Notes: generated by a model not told the origin, from the letters alone. Positions 16,161 through 25,508 are shown, counted from the stretch's first letter. The stretch is 40,933 bases of DNA from Nitrospirota bacterium (GCA_040756155.1 JBFLZU010000024.1:7880-48812); one strand, 5' to 3'. Numbers and translations are program-made.

Positions 16161-17489
16161 ATGACAGCTAAAGAAGTTGTAAAAGCTTTAAAATGGCCCG
16201 AATTTGAGGGTCTCCCGCTAACAGAAGAACAAAAATTGGCTTACGATCGTTTCAGGTTCTGGCGGATTGTAATAGCCAGTTCAATCTGGTATAGTTTTTA
16301 TTATCTGGGGCGTCTGAATTGGGGAGTATGTATGCCCTGGATAATAAAAGATTTAGGATTTACCAAGATGCAATGCGGTATGGTCGCCACGGGTTTGCTC
16401 TGGTCTTATGCGATAGGAACTTTTCTCGCTGGACGTTGGGGCGATAGATATGGACCGAGGATAATGCAGACGATTGGAGGAGTTGGAACCACTATCTTAA
16501 ATATCCTCACCGCCCTCCAAAGCACATTTACAGGAATATTTACCACTTATACGATTAATGGCTTTGTGCAGGGTCAGGTATATGCGCCAACTAATATGTT
16601 GATTACCCAGTGGTACCCCAAGTCGAGAAGGGGATTTGCAACCGGTATTTATGGAACCTCGATGGGCGTTTCTTCACTGGTGGCATGGGCGATAACAGGA
16701 TATACCGTAGCTAACTATGGTTGGAGAGCAGCGTTTATATGGCCATTGCTCATATTCACCCTTCCTACAACAATTGCCCTTAGGTTTTTAGTCAAAAACA
16801 AGCCAGAAGATGCTGGCTTCCCACCATATAAAGAGAGGTTAGAGAAAAGCATCTCAGCCGAAGCGGAGAAGTTAAAAGATGAAGAAATAAAGGGTGTTAG
16901 GGCCTGGCTTATGTTATACAAGAATTGGAAATTTCTATTTATATGCTTATCCTCTTTTTTCGTCTACATTGGGAGATTTGGCCTTCTAACATGGATACCT
17001 CTATTTTATGCCGAGACTGCAGGAATTAAACTGAAGGCTGTACCAATTATGACCTTTGCATTACCTCTTGGAATGATGTTCGGTCCTATAACCGCTGGAT
17101 GGATATCTGACAAATTCTTTAAGGCCAAAAGATTTCAAATGATCTGCACCTATTTTGTTGGGTGTATAATAGTTCTTCTTTTAATGGGTTTTATACCCAT
17201 TAAGACGATGGGTCTTACTTGGGCCATAGTCTTACAGGTGCTCGCTGGTTTATTTGTGCTTGGAATAAATGGAGTTCTCTTTACGGCAGGCTGTGACTTT
17301 GGAGGTAGAAAAATGGCTGGGACTGCTGTAGGATCGCTCAACCTTTTTAACTATACTGGTGCGGGCGTTCAAGGAATATTGATTGGCGGTATCCTGACGG
17401 TGACAGGAGGAAACTGGAGTATTGTGTTTATAACTATCGCCGGATTGATGATAATAGGAACGGTCCTAACATTTTTAACTAAAGAATAA
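16161..17489 (+). CDS. MFS transporter, organophosphate:phosphate antiporter-like
   Basis: A 12-helix major facilitator of about 442 aa. ATG 16161 has AAAGGAG at 16146-16152; the TTG at 16131 is less likely. FYYLGRLNWGVCMPWIIKDLGF in helix 1 and GRWGDRYGPR in the loop between helices 2 and 3 resemble the OPA group (GlpT, UhpT, PgtP), as does GWISDKFFKAKR between the halves. The cargo is not readable from sequence; an organic acid or a phosphorylated metabolite used by the neighbouring dehydrogenase is a reasonable inference. A seven-codon open frame (16111-16134) with a strong Shine-Dalgarno precedes it. Confidence 0.9.
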   Translation: MTAKEVVKALKWPEFEGLPLTEEQKLAYDRFRFWRIVIASSIWYSFYYLGRLNWGVCMPWIIKDLGFTKMQCGMVATGLLWSYAIGTFLAGRWGDRYGPRIMQTIGGVGTTILNILTALQSTFTGIFTTYTINGFVQGQVYAPTNMLITQWYPKSRRGFATGIYGTSMGVSSLVAWAITGYTVANYGWRAAFIWPLLIFTLPTTIALRFLVKNKPEDAGFPPYKERLEKSISAEAEKLKDEEIKGVRAWLMLYKNWKFLFICLSSFFVYIGRFGLLTWIPLFYAETAGIKLKAVPIMTFALPLGMMFGPITAGWISDKFFKAKRFQMICTYFVGCIIVLLLMGFIPIKTMGLTWAIVLQVLAGLFVLGINGVLFTAGCDFGGRKMAGTAVGSLNLFNYTGAGVQGILIGGILTVTGGNWSIVFITIAGLMIIGTVLTFLTKE

Positions 17490-17506
17490 TCTAAAGGAGA
17501 TCTATT

Positions 17507-17965
17507 ATGTTTAAAAAAATACTTGTGCCATTGGACGGATCGAAATTAGCAGAAAATGCATTGGATCCCGTCGAGGTATTGGCAAAGCAATCCAACGCTG
17601 AAGTAATCCTTTTCCACGCTCTCAGTTATGTTACTGTCTATACAGATATAGAGCAGCCAGCAGGTATTTGCACAGTTTGCGAGGCAGATGAAAAACAAAA
17701 GGCAGTGGTAGAGAGGTATCTTTCTAAATTGGCTGGGCAGTTAAACTCAAAAGGGGTAAAGACTTCTTGGGTTGTTTCCACAGGTGAGCGTGTACCAAAC
17801 CAGAAAGAAAACAACATTAGTCTTATTGTTATGTCTACCTGTGGAGTATCCGGAGCCTATCCTGCGGTCTTGGGAAGCGTGGCTGAAAAGGTCATAAAGG
17901 GAGGGCCTGAAACAGCAATCCTTATAATGTGTCCAAAAGGCGTCGAAAAACTGTGTAGAGTTTAG
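17507..17965 (+). CDS. Universal stress protein (UspA family)
   Basis: A 152-aa single Usp domain. The N-terminus MFKKILVPLDGSKLAENAL is the family strand with the conserved Asp. The C-terminal nucleotide loop reads STCGVSGAYPAVLGSVAEKVI, a variant of G-x2-G-x9-G-S/T, so ATP may be bound. The sequence has six cysteines, including a CTVC segment in the middle, which is unusual and may reflect redox sensing. It follows the transporter by 17 bp with AAAGGAG before the start and closes that operon, ahead of the hairpin at 18002-18031. Confidence 0.9.
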   Translation: MFKKILVPLDGSKLAENALDPVEVLAKQSNAEVILFHALSYVTVYTDIEQPAGICTVCEADEKQKAVVERYLSKLAGQLNSKGVKTSWVVSTGERVPNQKENNISLIVMSTCGVSGAYPAVLGSVAEKVIKGGPETAILIMCPKGVEKLCRV

Positions 17966-18001
17966 CCTCCAGACAAACTGTGTTTAAAAAACGAGTATTA
18001 G

Positions 18002-18031
18002 TGGGCTCAATTGTGTAAGTGATTGAGCCCA
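18002..18031 (+). terminator. Terminator-like hairpin after the Usp gene
   Basis: TGGGCTCAAT (18002-18011) and ATTGAGCCCA (18022-18031) form a perfect 10-bp stem with a 10-nt loop. The following TTGTTAATC is only partly U-rich, so termination may be partial. It separates the SDR-transporter-Usp operon from the radical SAM gene. Confidence 0.65.
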
Positions 18032-18056
18032 TTGTTAATCAGGGTCTCCTTTATTA

Positions 18057-19436
18057 ATGAAAATAACGCTCATATACCCCCCATGGCAGTTTTGGTCTCC
18101 GAGTAAACTATACCCATTAGGTGTGACTTATTTAGCATCTCAGTTAATCCACTGTGGATTTGATAATGTTGATATTGTTGACTTGAACTTTGAAATATCC
18201 GAGCCCCAAAATGTCTTTAAAAAATCTGTGGAGTTAATAGAAAAAAGAAATGCAGATATCTTAGGATTAACATGCTGGACGGTTCATCTCCCATTCTGTA
18301 TAGAATTTGTTAAGATGTATAAAAAGAAATATCCAGATGTGAAAATCATTATGGGAGGTGTCCATGCATCCTCTCAACCAGAGGATCTAATGAAATTATG
18401 TCCGGTGGACATAATTGTGAGGGGCGAAGGAGAGGAGACGGTCGTTGATTTAGTCCGTGCAATCAAGAAAAATAAGGATCTGGGCGAAGTCACTGGTATT
18501 TCATATCGTAAGGATGGGGTAATTCATCATACTCAGGATAGACCCTTAATTAAAAATCTGGATGCTATCCCTTTTCCTGCCTATAATTTACTCCCACCAA
18601 TAGAAAAATACCAACCTCTTAATCGCAAATATGTTTTTTCCATTCTCGCCAGTCGCGGTTGCCCCTACAGATGTATTTTTTGTTCAGCCAATCGCTTATG
18701 GAAATTTCAAAGGAGAAGAAGCCCTGAGAATGTTTTGAAGGAGATTAAGTGGCTCGCAAATAAATATGAAGTTGGGTTTATAAGGTTCGAAGATGACACC
18801 CTTACAATTAATCGTGACTGGGCATTTAAATTATTTGATTCATTAAAAGGGTTATCTATTCACTTTGACTGCCTGACAAGGATTGATAAAGTTGATTTTG
18901 AGTTACTTAAAATGATGTTCAATGCTGGTTGTGAAGGAATCTATCACGGCGTAGAAAGCGCTTCTCCAAGATTATGGAAGCTTTTGCATAAAGGCTTTCC
19001 CGCATGGGTAGATATAGAATATATCAAAAAGTTGATTATAGAGGAAGTAAGTCTGGGTTTAAATCCTACAGTGTCCGCAATGATTGGTATCCCCACGGAG
19101 ACAAAAGAAGAAATAAATCTAACCTTTGATTTAATGTGTGAGATTAAGAGGCTTGGAGGGAGGACCCAACTCTGGATAATGACACCTTATCCCGACACAG
19201 AGGCAATCGCGCTATATAAAGAAAATTTAATCAGGATAGATAGGTGGCGAGAGCTTAAACAGTTTGATGTGTTTTCAATGGTTCCTCGCGAAGCGTATTC
19301 GCATCTGATAAAGAAATATGCACCATTAATTCCCGACAATTGGATTTTTAAAAATGAAATAAATGATTTTCGAGAAATGAAAGAGCTTTACTTAAGTGGT
19401 GCCAGTCGGATTTTGGGAGAATTAGAATTTGTATAG
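18057..19436 (+). CDS. B12-binding-domain radical SAM protein
   Basis: A 459-aa radical SAM enzyme of the cobalamin-dependent type. The N-terminal domain (about 1-140) starts MKITLIYPPWQFWSPSKLYPLG and contains IIMGGVHASSQPEDLM, the usual B12-domain pattern of this class, although the classic DxHxxG motif is absent. The 4Fe-4S motif is C202-PYR-C206-IF-C209. Later marks are RFEDDTLTINRDWA and GCEGIYHGVESAS. Such enzymes perform methylations and ring chemistry on lipids, cofactors or peptides; the substrate here is unknown. The next gene starts inside its 3' end, suggesting a coupled pair. Confidence 0.88.
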   Translation: MKITLIYPPWQFWSPSKLYPLGVTYLASQLIHCGFDNVDIVDLNFEISEPQNVFKKSVELIEKRNADILGLTCWTVHLPFCIEFVKMYKKKYPDVKIIMGGVHASSQPEDLMKLCPVDIIVRGEGEETVVDLVRAIKKNKDLGEVTGISYRKDGVIHHTQDRPLIKNLDAIPFPAYNLLPPIEKYQPLNRKYVFSILASRGCPYRCIFCSANRLWKFQRRRSPENVLKEIKWLANKYEVGFIRFEDDTLTINRDWAFKLFDSLKGLSIHFDCLTRIDKVDFELLKMMFNAGCEGIYHGVESASPRLWKLLHKGFPAWVDIEYIKKLIIEEVSLGLNPTVSAMIGIPTETKEEINLTFDLMCEIKRLGGRTQLWIMTPYPDTEAIALYKENLIRIDRWRELKQFDVFSMVPREAYSHLIKKYAPLIPDNWIFKNEINDFREMKELYLSGASRILGELEFV

Positions 19437-20517
19437 CTCAAAAGACATTAAAATTTATGCTATTGATAATGAATGTCACAGAATCTTTAATCAAGCATTT
19501 GCAAAAGACCCCTACTATCTTCCATCAGAGTTAATATTCCCCTCGAGTATTCAGGGCTTTACCCTGTGTGATAAAAAAAGTAAAACTCCTATTGCAAGCT
19601 TTTATTGTTTTCCCTATATCGCAAAACGAAGATGGAGAAAAGAAGGGGTTCTTCGAATAACGAGACCCCTTATACTTCAATGCGATACGAAACTTAAAAA
19701 AGAAGCAGTTAATATCTTGATGCAGGAAATCTACGAAATAGGCAACAGAGCTGGAGTTAATGCTATCGAAGTAGAACTTTACAGGGAGATCAATTCAAAA
19801 ATATTTTTCCCTTCTGCCAGTTGTGCCATAAATACATATAATACCACAGATTGGATACAGATATTCGAAAGCTATGGATTTGTATGTAGCAAAGTAACTC
19901 TTTGCTTTGAGTTGAATCTGGACGAATTTAATGAAGACAATGATCAACAAATACATATTCGAAAATATATAGCCGATGATGAGGAAGATAAAAAAATGTA
20001 TTATAAGCTATGGTCCCTCAGTGATGATTGCCCCTACTATTTTGGCAATTATGGTTTTTGGTATTCCAATGTCTTTGGATGGCCACGGGTCTGGTATTCA
20101 GAAATCGCACACATTTTAAACAGGGATGATTACATTCTATTTGCCGAAAAAGGCAAGGAAATTACAGGATTTATCCATTGGTGGCCCAATTTGTATTCAT
20201 TAATGATAAAAGGCGGACGCAAGGCTATCTTTGTTAAAGAAAATTATGTAGAAGAATTGCTTGACAATATCCAAGAAGGAAAGATTTTTAAAATTATTGT
20301 AAATAAGAAAATGAAAAATGATAAGGACCTGATTGAAAAGACTTTAATAAATGAAGCCGTAAAGATTATGAAGAAAAAATTTAAATTTAAAAGATGTCAG
20401 ATTGGAAATATTCCCATGGAAAACATAAATATATCTTCATTTATCCAGGAAAATGGTGGAAAGAAAGTCCATGAGGTTTGGTTAATGCGTAGTAAATATC
20501 ATGCCCGCTTCAGATGA
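19429..20517 (+). CDS. GNAT-like protein of unknown substrate
   Basis: A 362-aa protein whose TTG start (19429) overlaps the radical SAM stop by 8 bp. I cannot name the family with certainty. The first half (FNQAFAKDPYYLPSE, then ASFYCFPYIAKRRWRKEG) and the second half (EEDKKMYYKLWSLSDDCPYYFGN and YILFAEKGKEITGFIHWWPN) both look like N-acetyltransferase-type folds, so it may be a double-GNAT or FemAB-like acyl/aminoacyl transferase. It probably modifies the same substrate as the coupled radical SAM enzyme. It is rich in aromatic and lysine residues and AT-rich. No signal peptide is seen. Confidence 0.55.
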   Translation: MYSSKDIKIYAIDNECHRIFNQAFAKDPYYLPSELIFPSSIQGFTLCDKKSKTPIASFYCFPYIAKRRWRKEGVLRITRPLILQCDTKLKKEAVNILMQEIYEIGNRAGVNAIEVELYREINSKIFFPSASCAINTYNTTDWIQIFESYGFVCSKVTLCFELNLDEFNEDNDQQIHIRKYIADDEEDKKMYYKLWSLSDDCPYYFGNYGFWYSNVFGWPRVWYSEIAHILNRDDYILFAEKGKEITGFIHWWPNLYSLMIKGGRKAIFVKENYVEELLDNIQEGKIFKIIVNKKMKNDKDLIEKTLINEAVKIMKKKFKFKRCQIGNIPMENINISSFIQENGGKKVHEVWLMRSKYHARFR

Positions 20518-20530
20518 AATAATTGGCAGT

Positions 20531-21493
20531 CTATGAACTAACCGAAGAAAATATCTTATATCTGAATGTTTCTGGTTCAAAATAGTCTAAGGAATCCCCA
20601 TCTACTTCACAATAAGGATACATAAAATAATTTAAGGGAGTTTTATTCTGAGGTGGATTTAATGTAAAGTCCCTTGCATGGTTGAAGGCAAGCCAGTTAT
20701 CTTCCCAGTTACCAAATAGATATTCCTTTATCTTTTTGACCTTTGCATTTTTAAGTGATAAATCCTCCTCAAGGATAACCTTTCTCACATCTGCAGGGTC
20801 AACAGGAACCCATCCATATCCTGTTACATAGAACTCTGCCTTACAGTGTTGTGCCGTTGTTATATCCCCTTTCTTACCTAAGGATTGAGCTATATTAAAT
20901 TTATCAACCCTTATTCCAAAGACTTCTCTTGTGGGTATCTTAGAAGCCCTAACAAGGGCAACAAAGAGAGAGTTAATATCAACACACTTTCCACAAAATT
21001 TACCACTTTTAAGGATAGATTCTACATTTCCAAGTCCACACGCCTTAACTCTTGGCTCCCTGTATGTGTTTTCAATGACCCAATCATAGATTGCTTTTAC
21101 CTTTTCTACGACACTCTTCTTTTCCATTGTAATTCTATCAGCATATTCTTTGACGATTTTATCTGTTGGTATATGGAGGGTTGGCATTAAGAATATCTTT
21201 ATGTCCTCTGGAATATTTCCATCTTCATTCACTTTGCTCCATTCAGTGTTCCTTTCTCCTATCTCTACATCAATTTTCACCTCTATTTTTTTAGTTTTTC
21301 CTCCTCTCCACTCTATATAAAGCATTGGGGTGTCGTATATATCTTCTCTAAATACACCTGACTCTGAAAAATTTCCTTCACGATTAAGGGATATGAGTTT
21401 TTGATAATCAGTATCAACAGGTAAAGGTAACCAGACGGATGTTATTCTGCCTCTTTGATTTATCGATACACTATATAAGATTTTTACCATCAT
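20531..21493 (-). CDS. Transglutaminase-like (papain-fold) protein
   Basis: A 320-aa protein with the transglutaminase-like core: KCVDINSLFVALVRASKIPTREV supplies the Cys helix, TTAQHCKAEFYV the His strand and GWVPVDPADVRK the Asp. The first 100 residues form a beta-rich domain (VWLPLPVDTDYQKL) common in this family. There is no signal peptide, so it is presumably cytoplasmic. Such proteins often act as proteases or amidases rather than crosslinkers. It lies convergent to the GNAT-like gene and downstream of the small exported protein, separated from it by a strong hairpin. Substrate unknown. Confidence 0.82.
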   Translation of the reverse strand: MMVKILYSVSINQRGRITSVWLPLPVDTDYQKLISLNREGNFSESGVFREDIYDTPMLYIEWRGGKTKKIEVKIDVEIGERNTEWSKVNEDGNIPEDIKIFLMPTLHIPTDKIVKEYADRITMEKKSVVEKVKAIYDWVIENTYREPRVKACGLGNVESILKSGKFCGKCVDINSLFVALVRASKIPTREVFGIRVDKFNIAQSLGKKGDITTAQHCKAEFYVTGYGWVPVDPADVRKVILEEDLSLKNAKVKKIKEYLFGNWEDNWLAFNHARDFTLNPPQNKTPLNYFMYPYCEVDGDSLDYFEPETFRYKIFSSVSS

Positions 21494-21563
21494 GTCCTAT
21501 ATCCCGTTGCATCGAAGAAGTCTTACCTTTGCCAATCATCATCTTTCACTACCCTATTATAAT

Positions 21564-21587
21564 AAGAGGAGGCAATCGCCTCCTCTT
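21564..21587. terminator. Perfect 10-bp hairpin terminator
   Basis: AAGAGGAGGC (21564-21573), loop AATC and GCCTCCTCTT (21578-21587) form a strong stem. It lies between the small exported protein gene and the transglutaminase gene, both on the minus strand, and probably ends the short transcript from the right promoter copy. Confidence 0.75.
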
Positions 21588-21643
21588 ACTTTATTTCATA
21601 CTAACAACCTTCTATACCCTACATCTTAAGGGCTTGATACTTG

Positions 21644-21841
21644 CTATAGGCAACAATATTGGTCTGTAGACTTTGCATCGATTATCTTGCTTTTAAAAGC
21701 ATTCTGGGCGCAGAAAATCACATCTTCTTCATAGGCGATAGAGACAGTATTTTCCTTTGACACATCAACAGCTGCAAAGGCAACCGAGAAAATTAACCCA
21801 AGGACCATCATGGATAGCAGTGCTATCTTTAAAACTCTCAT
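21644..21841 (-). CDS. Small exported protein of unknown function
   Basis: The start ATG 21841 has GGGAGGG 8-10 bases upstream and gives 65 aa. Residues 1-23 (MRVLKIALLSMMVLGLIFSVAFA) are a clear Sec signal peptide with an AFA-A cleavage site. The mature part is about 42 residues, contains a single internal Cys (VIFCAQNAF) and ends QYCCL. I do not recognise a family. It is expressed from the right copy of the perfect-consensus promoter and ends before a strong hairpin, so it is a monocistronic, probably abundant transcript. It could also be a truncated relic of a longer periplasmic protein. Confidence 0.6.
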   Translation of the reverse strand: MRVLKIALLSMMVLGLIFSVAFAAVDVSKENTVSIAYEEDVIFCAQNAFKSKIIDAKSTDQYCCL

Positions 21842-21902
21842 TTTGTCTTCCCTCCCTTCTATCTTACATACCTTTGTCTGATCCATCTACTTCTTCTGTT
21901 CA

Positions 21903-21965
21903 CCCTCATATATTCAACTATTCTAATATTATTATATTTTAATGAAATTCGATTGTCAAGTTTTT
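21903..21965. repeat. 63-bp direct repeat, right copy
   Basis: Matches 12736-12798 at 62 of 63 positions. The sequences diverge at both ends of the unit. It contains the same leftward promoter and marks the right edge of the 9.1-kb block. Confidence 0.95.
21931..21959 (-). promoter_or_regulatory. Consensus sigma-70 promoter, right copy
   Basis: On the minus strand TTGACA (21959-21954), a 17-bp spacer and TATAAT (21936-21931) are perfect consensus. It drives the small exported protein gene at 21841-21644. Confidence 0.87.
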
Positions 21966-21981
21966 TTGTTGAGACTTTGGT

Positions 21982-22009
21982 TTTGCAATTTCTCACCGGA
22001 TATTATAAT
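21982..22009 (+). promoter_or_regulatory. Promoter of cysK
   Basis: TTTGCA (21982-21987), a 16-bp spacer and TATAAT (22004-22009) precede cysK. The start point would be near 22016, only a few bases before ATG 22020, so the mRNA would be nearly leaderless. Confidence 0.6.
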
Positions 22010-22019
22010 ATTTGATTTT

Positions 22020-22943
22020 ATGAAGATTCCTCAGAATATACTTGAACATATAGGCTCAACACCATTCGTAAAGTTACATAGGATCGTCTCCCCCTATATT
22101 GCAGAAATATGGGCAAAGCTTGAAGGGTATAATCCTGGAGGAAGTGTTAAAGACAGGATCGCCCTTTCCATGATAGAATCTGCTGAAAAAGATGGAAGAC
22201 TCAAGCCTGGTGGCACAATCGTGGAGCCAACAAGTGGAAACACAGGTATCGGGCTTGCAATGGTTGCTGCAGTAAAAGGATACAGGCTGATACTTACCAT
22301 GTCTGAGGCTATGAGCATTGAGCGAAGAAAAATCCTTCTTGCCCATGGGGCAGAACTTGTTCTAACCCCATTTGAAAAGGGAATGAAAGGTGCCATTGAG
22401 AAGGCGGAAGAACTTATAGCAGAGAATAAAGGATACTTTATGCCAGATCAGTTCGCAAATCCAGCAAATCCTGAGATACACAGAAGGACAACTGCACGAG
22501 AGATACTGGATGCCATTGGTAAGGAGACAGCAGCCTTTATTGCAGGTGTAGGGACAGGTGGAACTATTACAGGAGTTGGAGAGGTTCTGAAAGAGAAGAT
22601 TAAGGAGATAAAGATAATTGCAGTTGAGCCTGCTTTTTCCCCTGTGCTGTCAGGTGGAATGCCAGGTCCTCACAGGATTGAAGGGATAGGTGCAGGATTT
22701 ATACCCTCTGTTCTGAATACGAAGATTTATGACAGGATTATCGCCGTAACAGATGACGATGCCGAATATACGGCAAGGAGGCTTGCAAAAGAAGAAGGCA
22801 TCTTTGCCGGGACATCCTCTGGTGCATCTGCATGGGCTGCGATAAAGGTAGCAGAAGAAATAGGTAAAGGCGGAAAGGTGATTGTTATATTCCCCGATAG
22901 AGGTGATAGATACCTGAGCACAAAACTATTCGATTATGGCTAA
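22020..22943 (+). CDS. cysK: Cysteine synthase (O-acetylserine sulfhydrylase)
   Basis: It makes cysteine from O-acetylserine and sulfide, using PLP. The start was set at ATG 22020, giving 308 aa that begin [20 protein letters not shown]; the upstream in-frame extension to 21942 is not family-like and runs through promoter sequence. The PLP lysine is K44 in [14 protein letters not shown]. The substrate loop is TSGNTGIG. The phosphate loop is [22 protein letters not shown] is near the C-terminus. The end overlaps the convergent TIM-barrel gene by 18 bp. A sulfur-assimilation gene next to the sulfur operon's duplicated promoter is notable. Confidence 0.93.
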   Translation: MKIPQNILEHIGSTPFVKLHRIVSPYIAEIWAKLEGYNPGGSVKDRIALSMIESAEKDGRLKPGGTIVEPTSGNTGIGLAMVAAVKGYRLILTMSEAMSIERRKILLAHGAELVLTPFEKGMKGAIEKAEELIAENKGYFMPDQFANPANPEIHRRTTAREILDAIGKETAAFIAGVGTGGTITGVGEVLKEKIKEIKIIAVEPAFSPVLSGGMPGPHRIEGIGAGFIPSVLNTKIYDRIIAVTDDDAEYTARRLAKEEGIFAGTSSGASAWAAIKVAEEIGKGGKVIVIFPDRGDRYLSTKLFDYG

Positions 22944-23699
22944 AAGCTCTGGCATTTTTGCAATACTTCGCTCTATTGCCTCTATTGTGTGCACCTCTAT
23001 TGTCAGCAGTGGATTAACTGAGGTTTCTTTCAACATCTTAAAGAATCCATGAAAATCTATATTCCCATCGCCTATGGCTAAATGGTCGTCGGACAGACCA
23101 TTATTATCATGGAGATGTAATTCCTTAATTTGGTTGCTGAGTCTTTTAACCCATTCCATGATATCTGCCTTTGAAAAGATGTTAAAATGCCCTATATCAA
23201 AGCATATCCCAAATCTCCCTGATGGGATATGATTTACCAGACTCTCAAGTGTTGATGGGTCTTCCTCGAATATGTTTTCTATCGCTATCAAGCATTTTAG
23301 AGGTTCTGTTTTCTCGAGTATTATACTCCATGTCTTAATGCTATTGGTGAGCCATTCATCTTTATGACCATGGAACCTCCATTTATTAAAACCTGGATGA
23401 AAGACTATTGCCTTTGGTCTTAAGATAAGCGCAATATCAATTAACTGAAGAAACCTCTTAAGGGTAACTTCTCTGACAAGTCTGTCCACCCCTCCTGGGC
23501 TCAGGTCTATGAATGGGGCATGAAAAGTCACAGAAGGTAAATAATCTAAATATCCCTTTAGTCTCTCTATATCAGTTCCGGTTACAGTATCAAGTGTATC
23601 TGCATTGAGGTATATCTCTAAATCAAGACGCCGTTTCCTTACAAGTTCTATATTTTCAACGAGTTTTTTGTATGGTAAATGGATATGAAGATGATTCAC
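22926..23699 (-). CDS. Xylose-isomerase-like TIM-barrel protein
   Basis: A 257-aa AP-endonuclease-2/xylose-isomerase-fold protein. Likely metal ligands sit in [32 protein letters not shown] and a final glutamate in LLTIEVHT. The start is GTG 23699, directly after the FmdB-like stop with no spacer. The family includes sugar isomerases and epimerases as well as endonucleases; the absence of the full endonuclease IV motif set argues against DNA repair, and nfo itself is at 38091. The substrate is unknown. Confidence 0.8.
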   Translation of the reverse strand: MNHLHIHLPYKKLVENIELVRKRRLDLEIYLNADTLDTVTGTDIERLKGYLDYLPSVTFHAPFIDLSPGGVDRLVREVTLKRFLQLIDIALILRPKAIVFHPGFNKWRFHGHKDEWLTNSIKTWSIILEKTEPLKCLIAIENIFEEDPSTLESLVNHIPSGRFGICFDIGHFNIFSKADIMEWVKRLSNQIKELHLHDNNGLSDDHLAIGDGNIDFHGFFKMLKETSVNPLLTIEVHTIEAIERSIAKMPELLAIIE

Positions 23700-23972
23700 C
23701 TATGATTTTACCTCTGCTGGTTTATTTGCATCAGATTTCTTTTCTCTTTCCTCAGTCCTTACTTTTTCGGACTCCATAGCCTTTTTTCTTGACTCAGATG
23801 GATAATCAGTCACATACCATCCTGTCCCTTTCAGCACAAAGGCTGAAGGCGATAATATTTTCTTCACGGAACCACCGCAGACCCTGCACACTGTAACAGG
23901 GGGGTCATTGAACCTCTGAATGACCTCAAAGACTTCGCCACATTGGTTACATTCATACTCGTATACTGGCAT
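23700..23972 (-). CDS. FmdB-family zinc-ribbon protein
   Basis: A 90-aa small zinc ribbon. MPVYEYECNQCGEVFEVIQ and TVCRVCGGSVKKILSPSAF give the two CxxC pairs of the FmdB/CxxC_CXXC_SSSS regulatory family, and FVLKGTGWYVTDYP is the standard continuation. The tail is lysine- and glutamate-rich and probably disordered. ATG 23972 has a GGAGGTG Shine-Dalgarno. The family's role is unclear; members have been linked to regulation of formamidase and other genes. It is directly coupled to the downstream TIM-barrel gene. Confidence 0.9.
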   Translation of the reverse strand: MPVYEYECNQCGEVFEVIQRFNDPPVTVCRVCGGSVKKILSPSAFVLKGTGWYVTDYPSESRKKAMESEKVRTEEREKKSDANKPAEVKS

Positions 23973-24065
23973 CTAAGAACACCTCCAGACGAATTCTCAA
24001 ATTATAGTGTAAAGGTATAACATAATCCTGTGTGGAATTTCAATCAAACCGAAGTACCGGCAGGT

Positions 24066-25508
24066 TTAACCTTGAAGTCTCTTCCTTAGCAAATTATTCA
24101 CAACTGCAGGATTTGCCTTACCCTTCGTTGCCTTCATCACCTCTCCTACAAAGAATCCAAAGAGTTTTTCCTTGCCAGACTTGAATGCCTTTAATTCTGA
24201 GGGGTAAGATTCAAGGACATTATCTATCACTTTTATAATCTCTTCTTCGTCCGATATCTGAATCAGTCCTTTTTCCTTCACTATAGTATCTGCGTCCTTG
24301 CCTGTCCTGTACATCTCCTCAAATACCGTTTTTGCAATCTTTCCGCTTATAGTGCCATTATCGATAAGCTTGAGCATCTCGGCAAGCTGTGATGGCTTCA
24401 GGGAACATTCCTCGATAGACTTATTCTCTTCGTTAAGGAGTCGTGTGAGTTCTCCCATCACCCAGTTGCTTACGGCCTTAGGCCCGGAAACGCTCGGAGC
24501 ATATGATGCTGTAGCATCCTCGTACCAGTCGGCAAGGGGCTTTTCAGATGTGAGAAGGTCAGCATCGTATTCAGGAAGCCCATATTCTTTCATAAATCGT
24601 TCCCTCTTTGCATCAGGGAGTTCAGGGAGTGTTTTCCAGATGTCCTCTACCCATCCCTTATCAATTACGATTGGAACAAGATCTGGCTCAGGAAAGTAGC
24701 GGTAATCGTGTGCCTCCTCTTTTGTTCTCATGGAAAGCGTTATCCCCTGATTTACATCCCAGAGCCGTGTCTCTTGCTCTATAATCCCTCCCCTTTCTAT
24801 CACTGCAATCTGTCTTCTGATCTCATAATCCAGTGCAAGTCTTACATGCCTGAAGGAATTCATGTTCTTTATCTCGGTCTTTGTGCCAAGTTCCCCAGAA
24901 CCGGCTGGTCTTATAGAAACATTGGCATCACACCTGAGTGAGCCCTGTTCCATATTCCCATCACATACCCCTATGTAGCGGAGTATCGTTCTGAGTTTTC
25001 GCAGGTATTCAGCCGCTTCCTCGGGGCTTCTTATATCTGGCTCGCTTACTATTTCCATCAATGGGACACCTGTTCTGTTTAGGTCTACATGACTGGCACC
25101 AACTATACCTTCATGCAGGTTTTTACCTGCGTCTTCTTCGAGATGTATACGGGTTATACCGATTCTTTTCTTTTTGCCGTCCGAGAGGATCTCTATGAAT
25201 CCATTCCTGGCTATTGGTAATTCATACTGTGATATCTGATAGCCTTTTGGCAGATCGGGGTAAAAATAGTTCTTTCTTGCAAAACGGCTGTATTCGGCAA
25301 TTTCACAGTTCATCGTAAGTGCAGTCTTTATAGTGTATTCAACCGCCCTTTTATTCAATACTGGAAGCGCTCCAGGCATGCCTATGCAAACAGGACAGGT
25401 CTGGGTATTAGGTGTCTCACCAAACTTTGTGCTACACCCACAGAATATCTTTGAATCTGTTAATAGTTGGGCATGAACCTCAAGTCCTATAACCGCTTCG
25501 TATTTCAT
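24066..25508 (-). CDS. gatB: Aspartyl/glutamyl-tRNA amidotransferase subunit B
   Basis: It is part of GatCAB, which converts Glu-tRNA(Gln) or Asp-tRNA(Asn) to the amide form. At 480 aa the length is normal. It begins [20 protein letters not shown], with the zinc and kinase site [20 protein letters not shown]. The conserved [28 protein letters not shown] and [12 protein letters not shown] follow. The C-terminal tail domain (YqeY-like, [16 protein letters not shown]) is complete. gatA and gatC are not adjacent. It is 33 bp downstream of the metallo-beta-lactamase gene and may share its transcript. Confidence 0.97.
   Translation of the reverse strand: MKYEAVIGLEVHAQLLTDSKIFCGCSTKFGETPNTQTCPVCIGMPGALPVLNKRAVEYTIKTALTMNCEIAEYSRFARKNYFYPDLPKGYQISQYELPIARNGFIEILSDGKKKRIGITRIHLEEDAGKNLHEGIVGASHVDLNRTGVPLMEIVSEPDIRSPEEAAEYLRKLRTILRYIGVCDGNMEQGSLRCDANVSIRPAGSGELGTKTEIKNMNSFRHVRLALDYEIRRQIAVIERGGIIEQETRLWDVNQGITLSMRTKEEAHDYRYFPEPDLVPIVIDKGWVEDIWKTLPELPDAKRERFMKEYGLPEYDADLLTSEKPLADWYEDATASYAPSVSGPKAVSNWVMGELTRLLNEENKSIEECSLKPSQLAEMLKLIDNGTISGKIAKTVFEEMYRTGKDADTIVKEKGLIQISDEEEIIKVIDNVLESYPSELKAFKSGKEKLFGFFVGEVMKATKGKANPAVVNNLLRKRLQG

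Noticed and set aside
12905-21493. Integrase-borne genomic island
   Set aside because: No integrase, tRNA target or transposase gene is visible inside the repeat-bounded block, so I describe it only as an accessory block.
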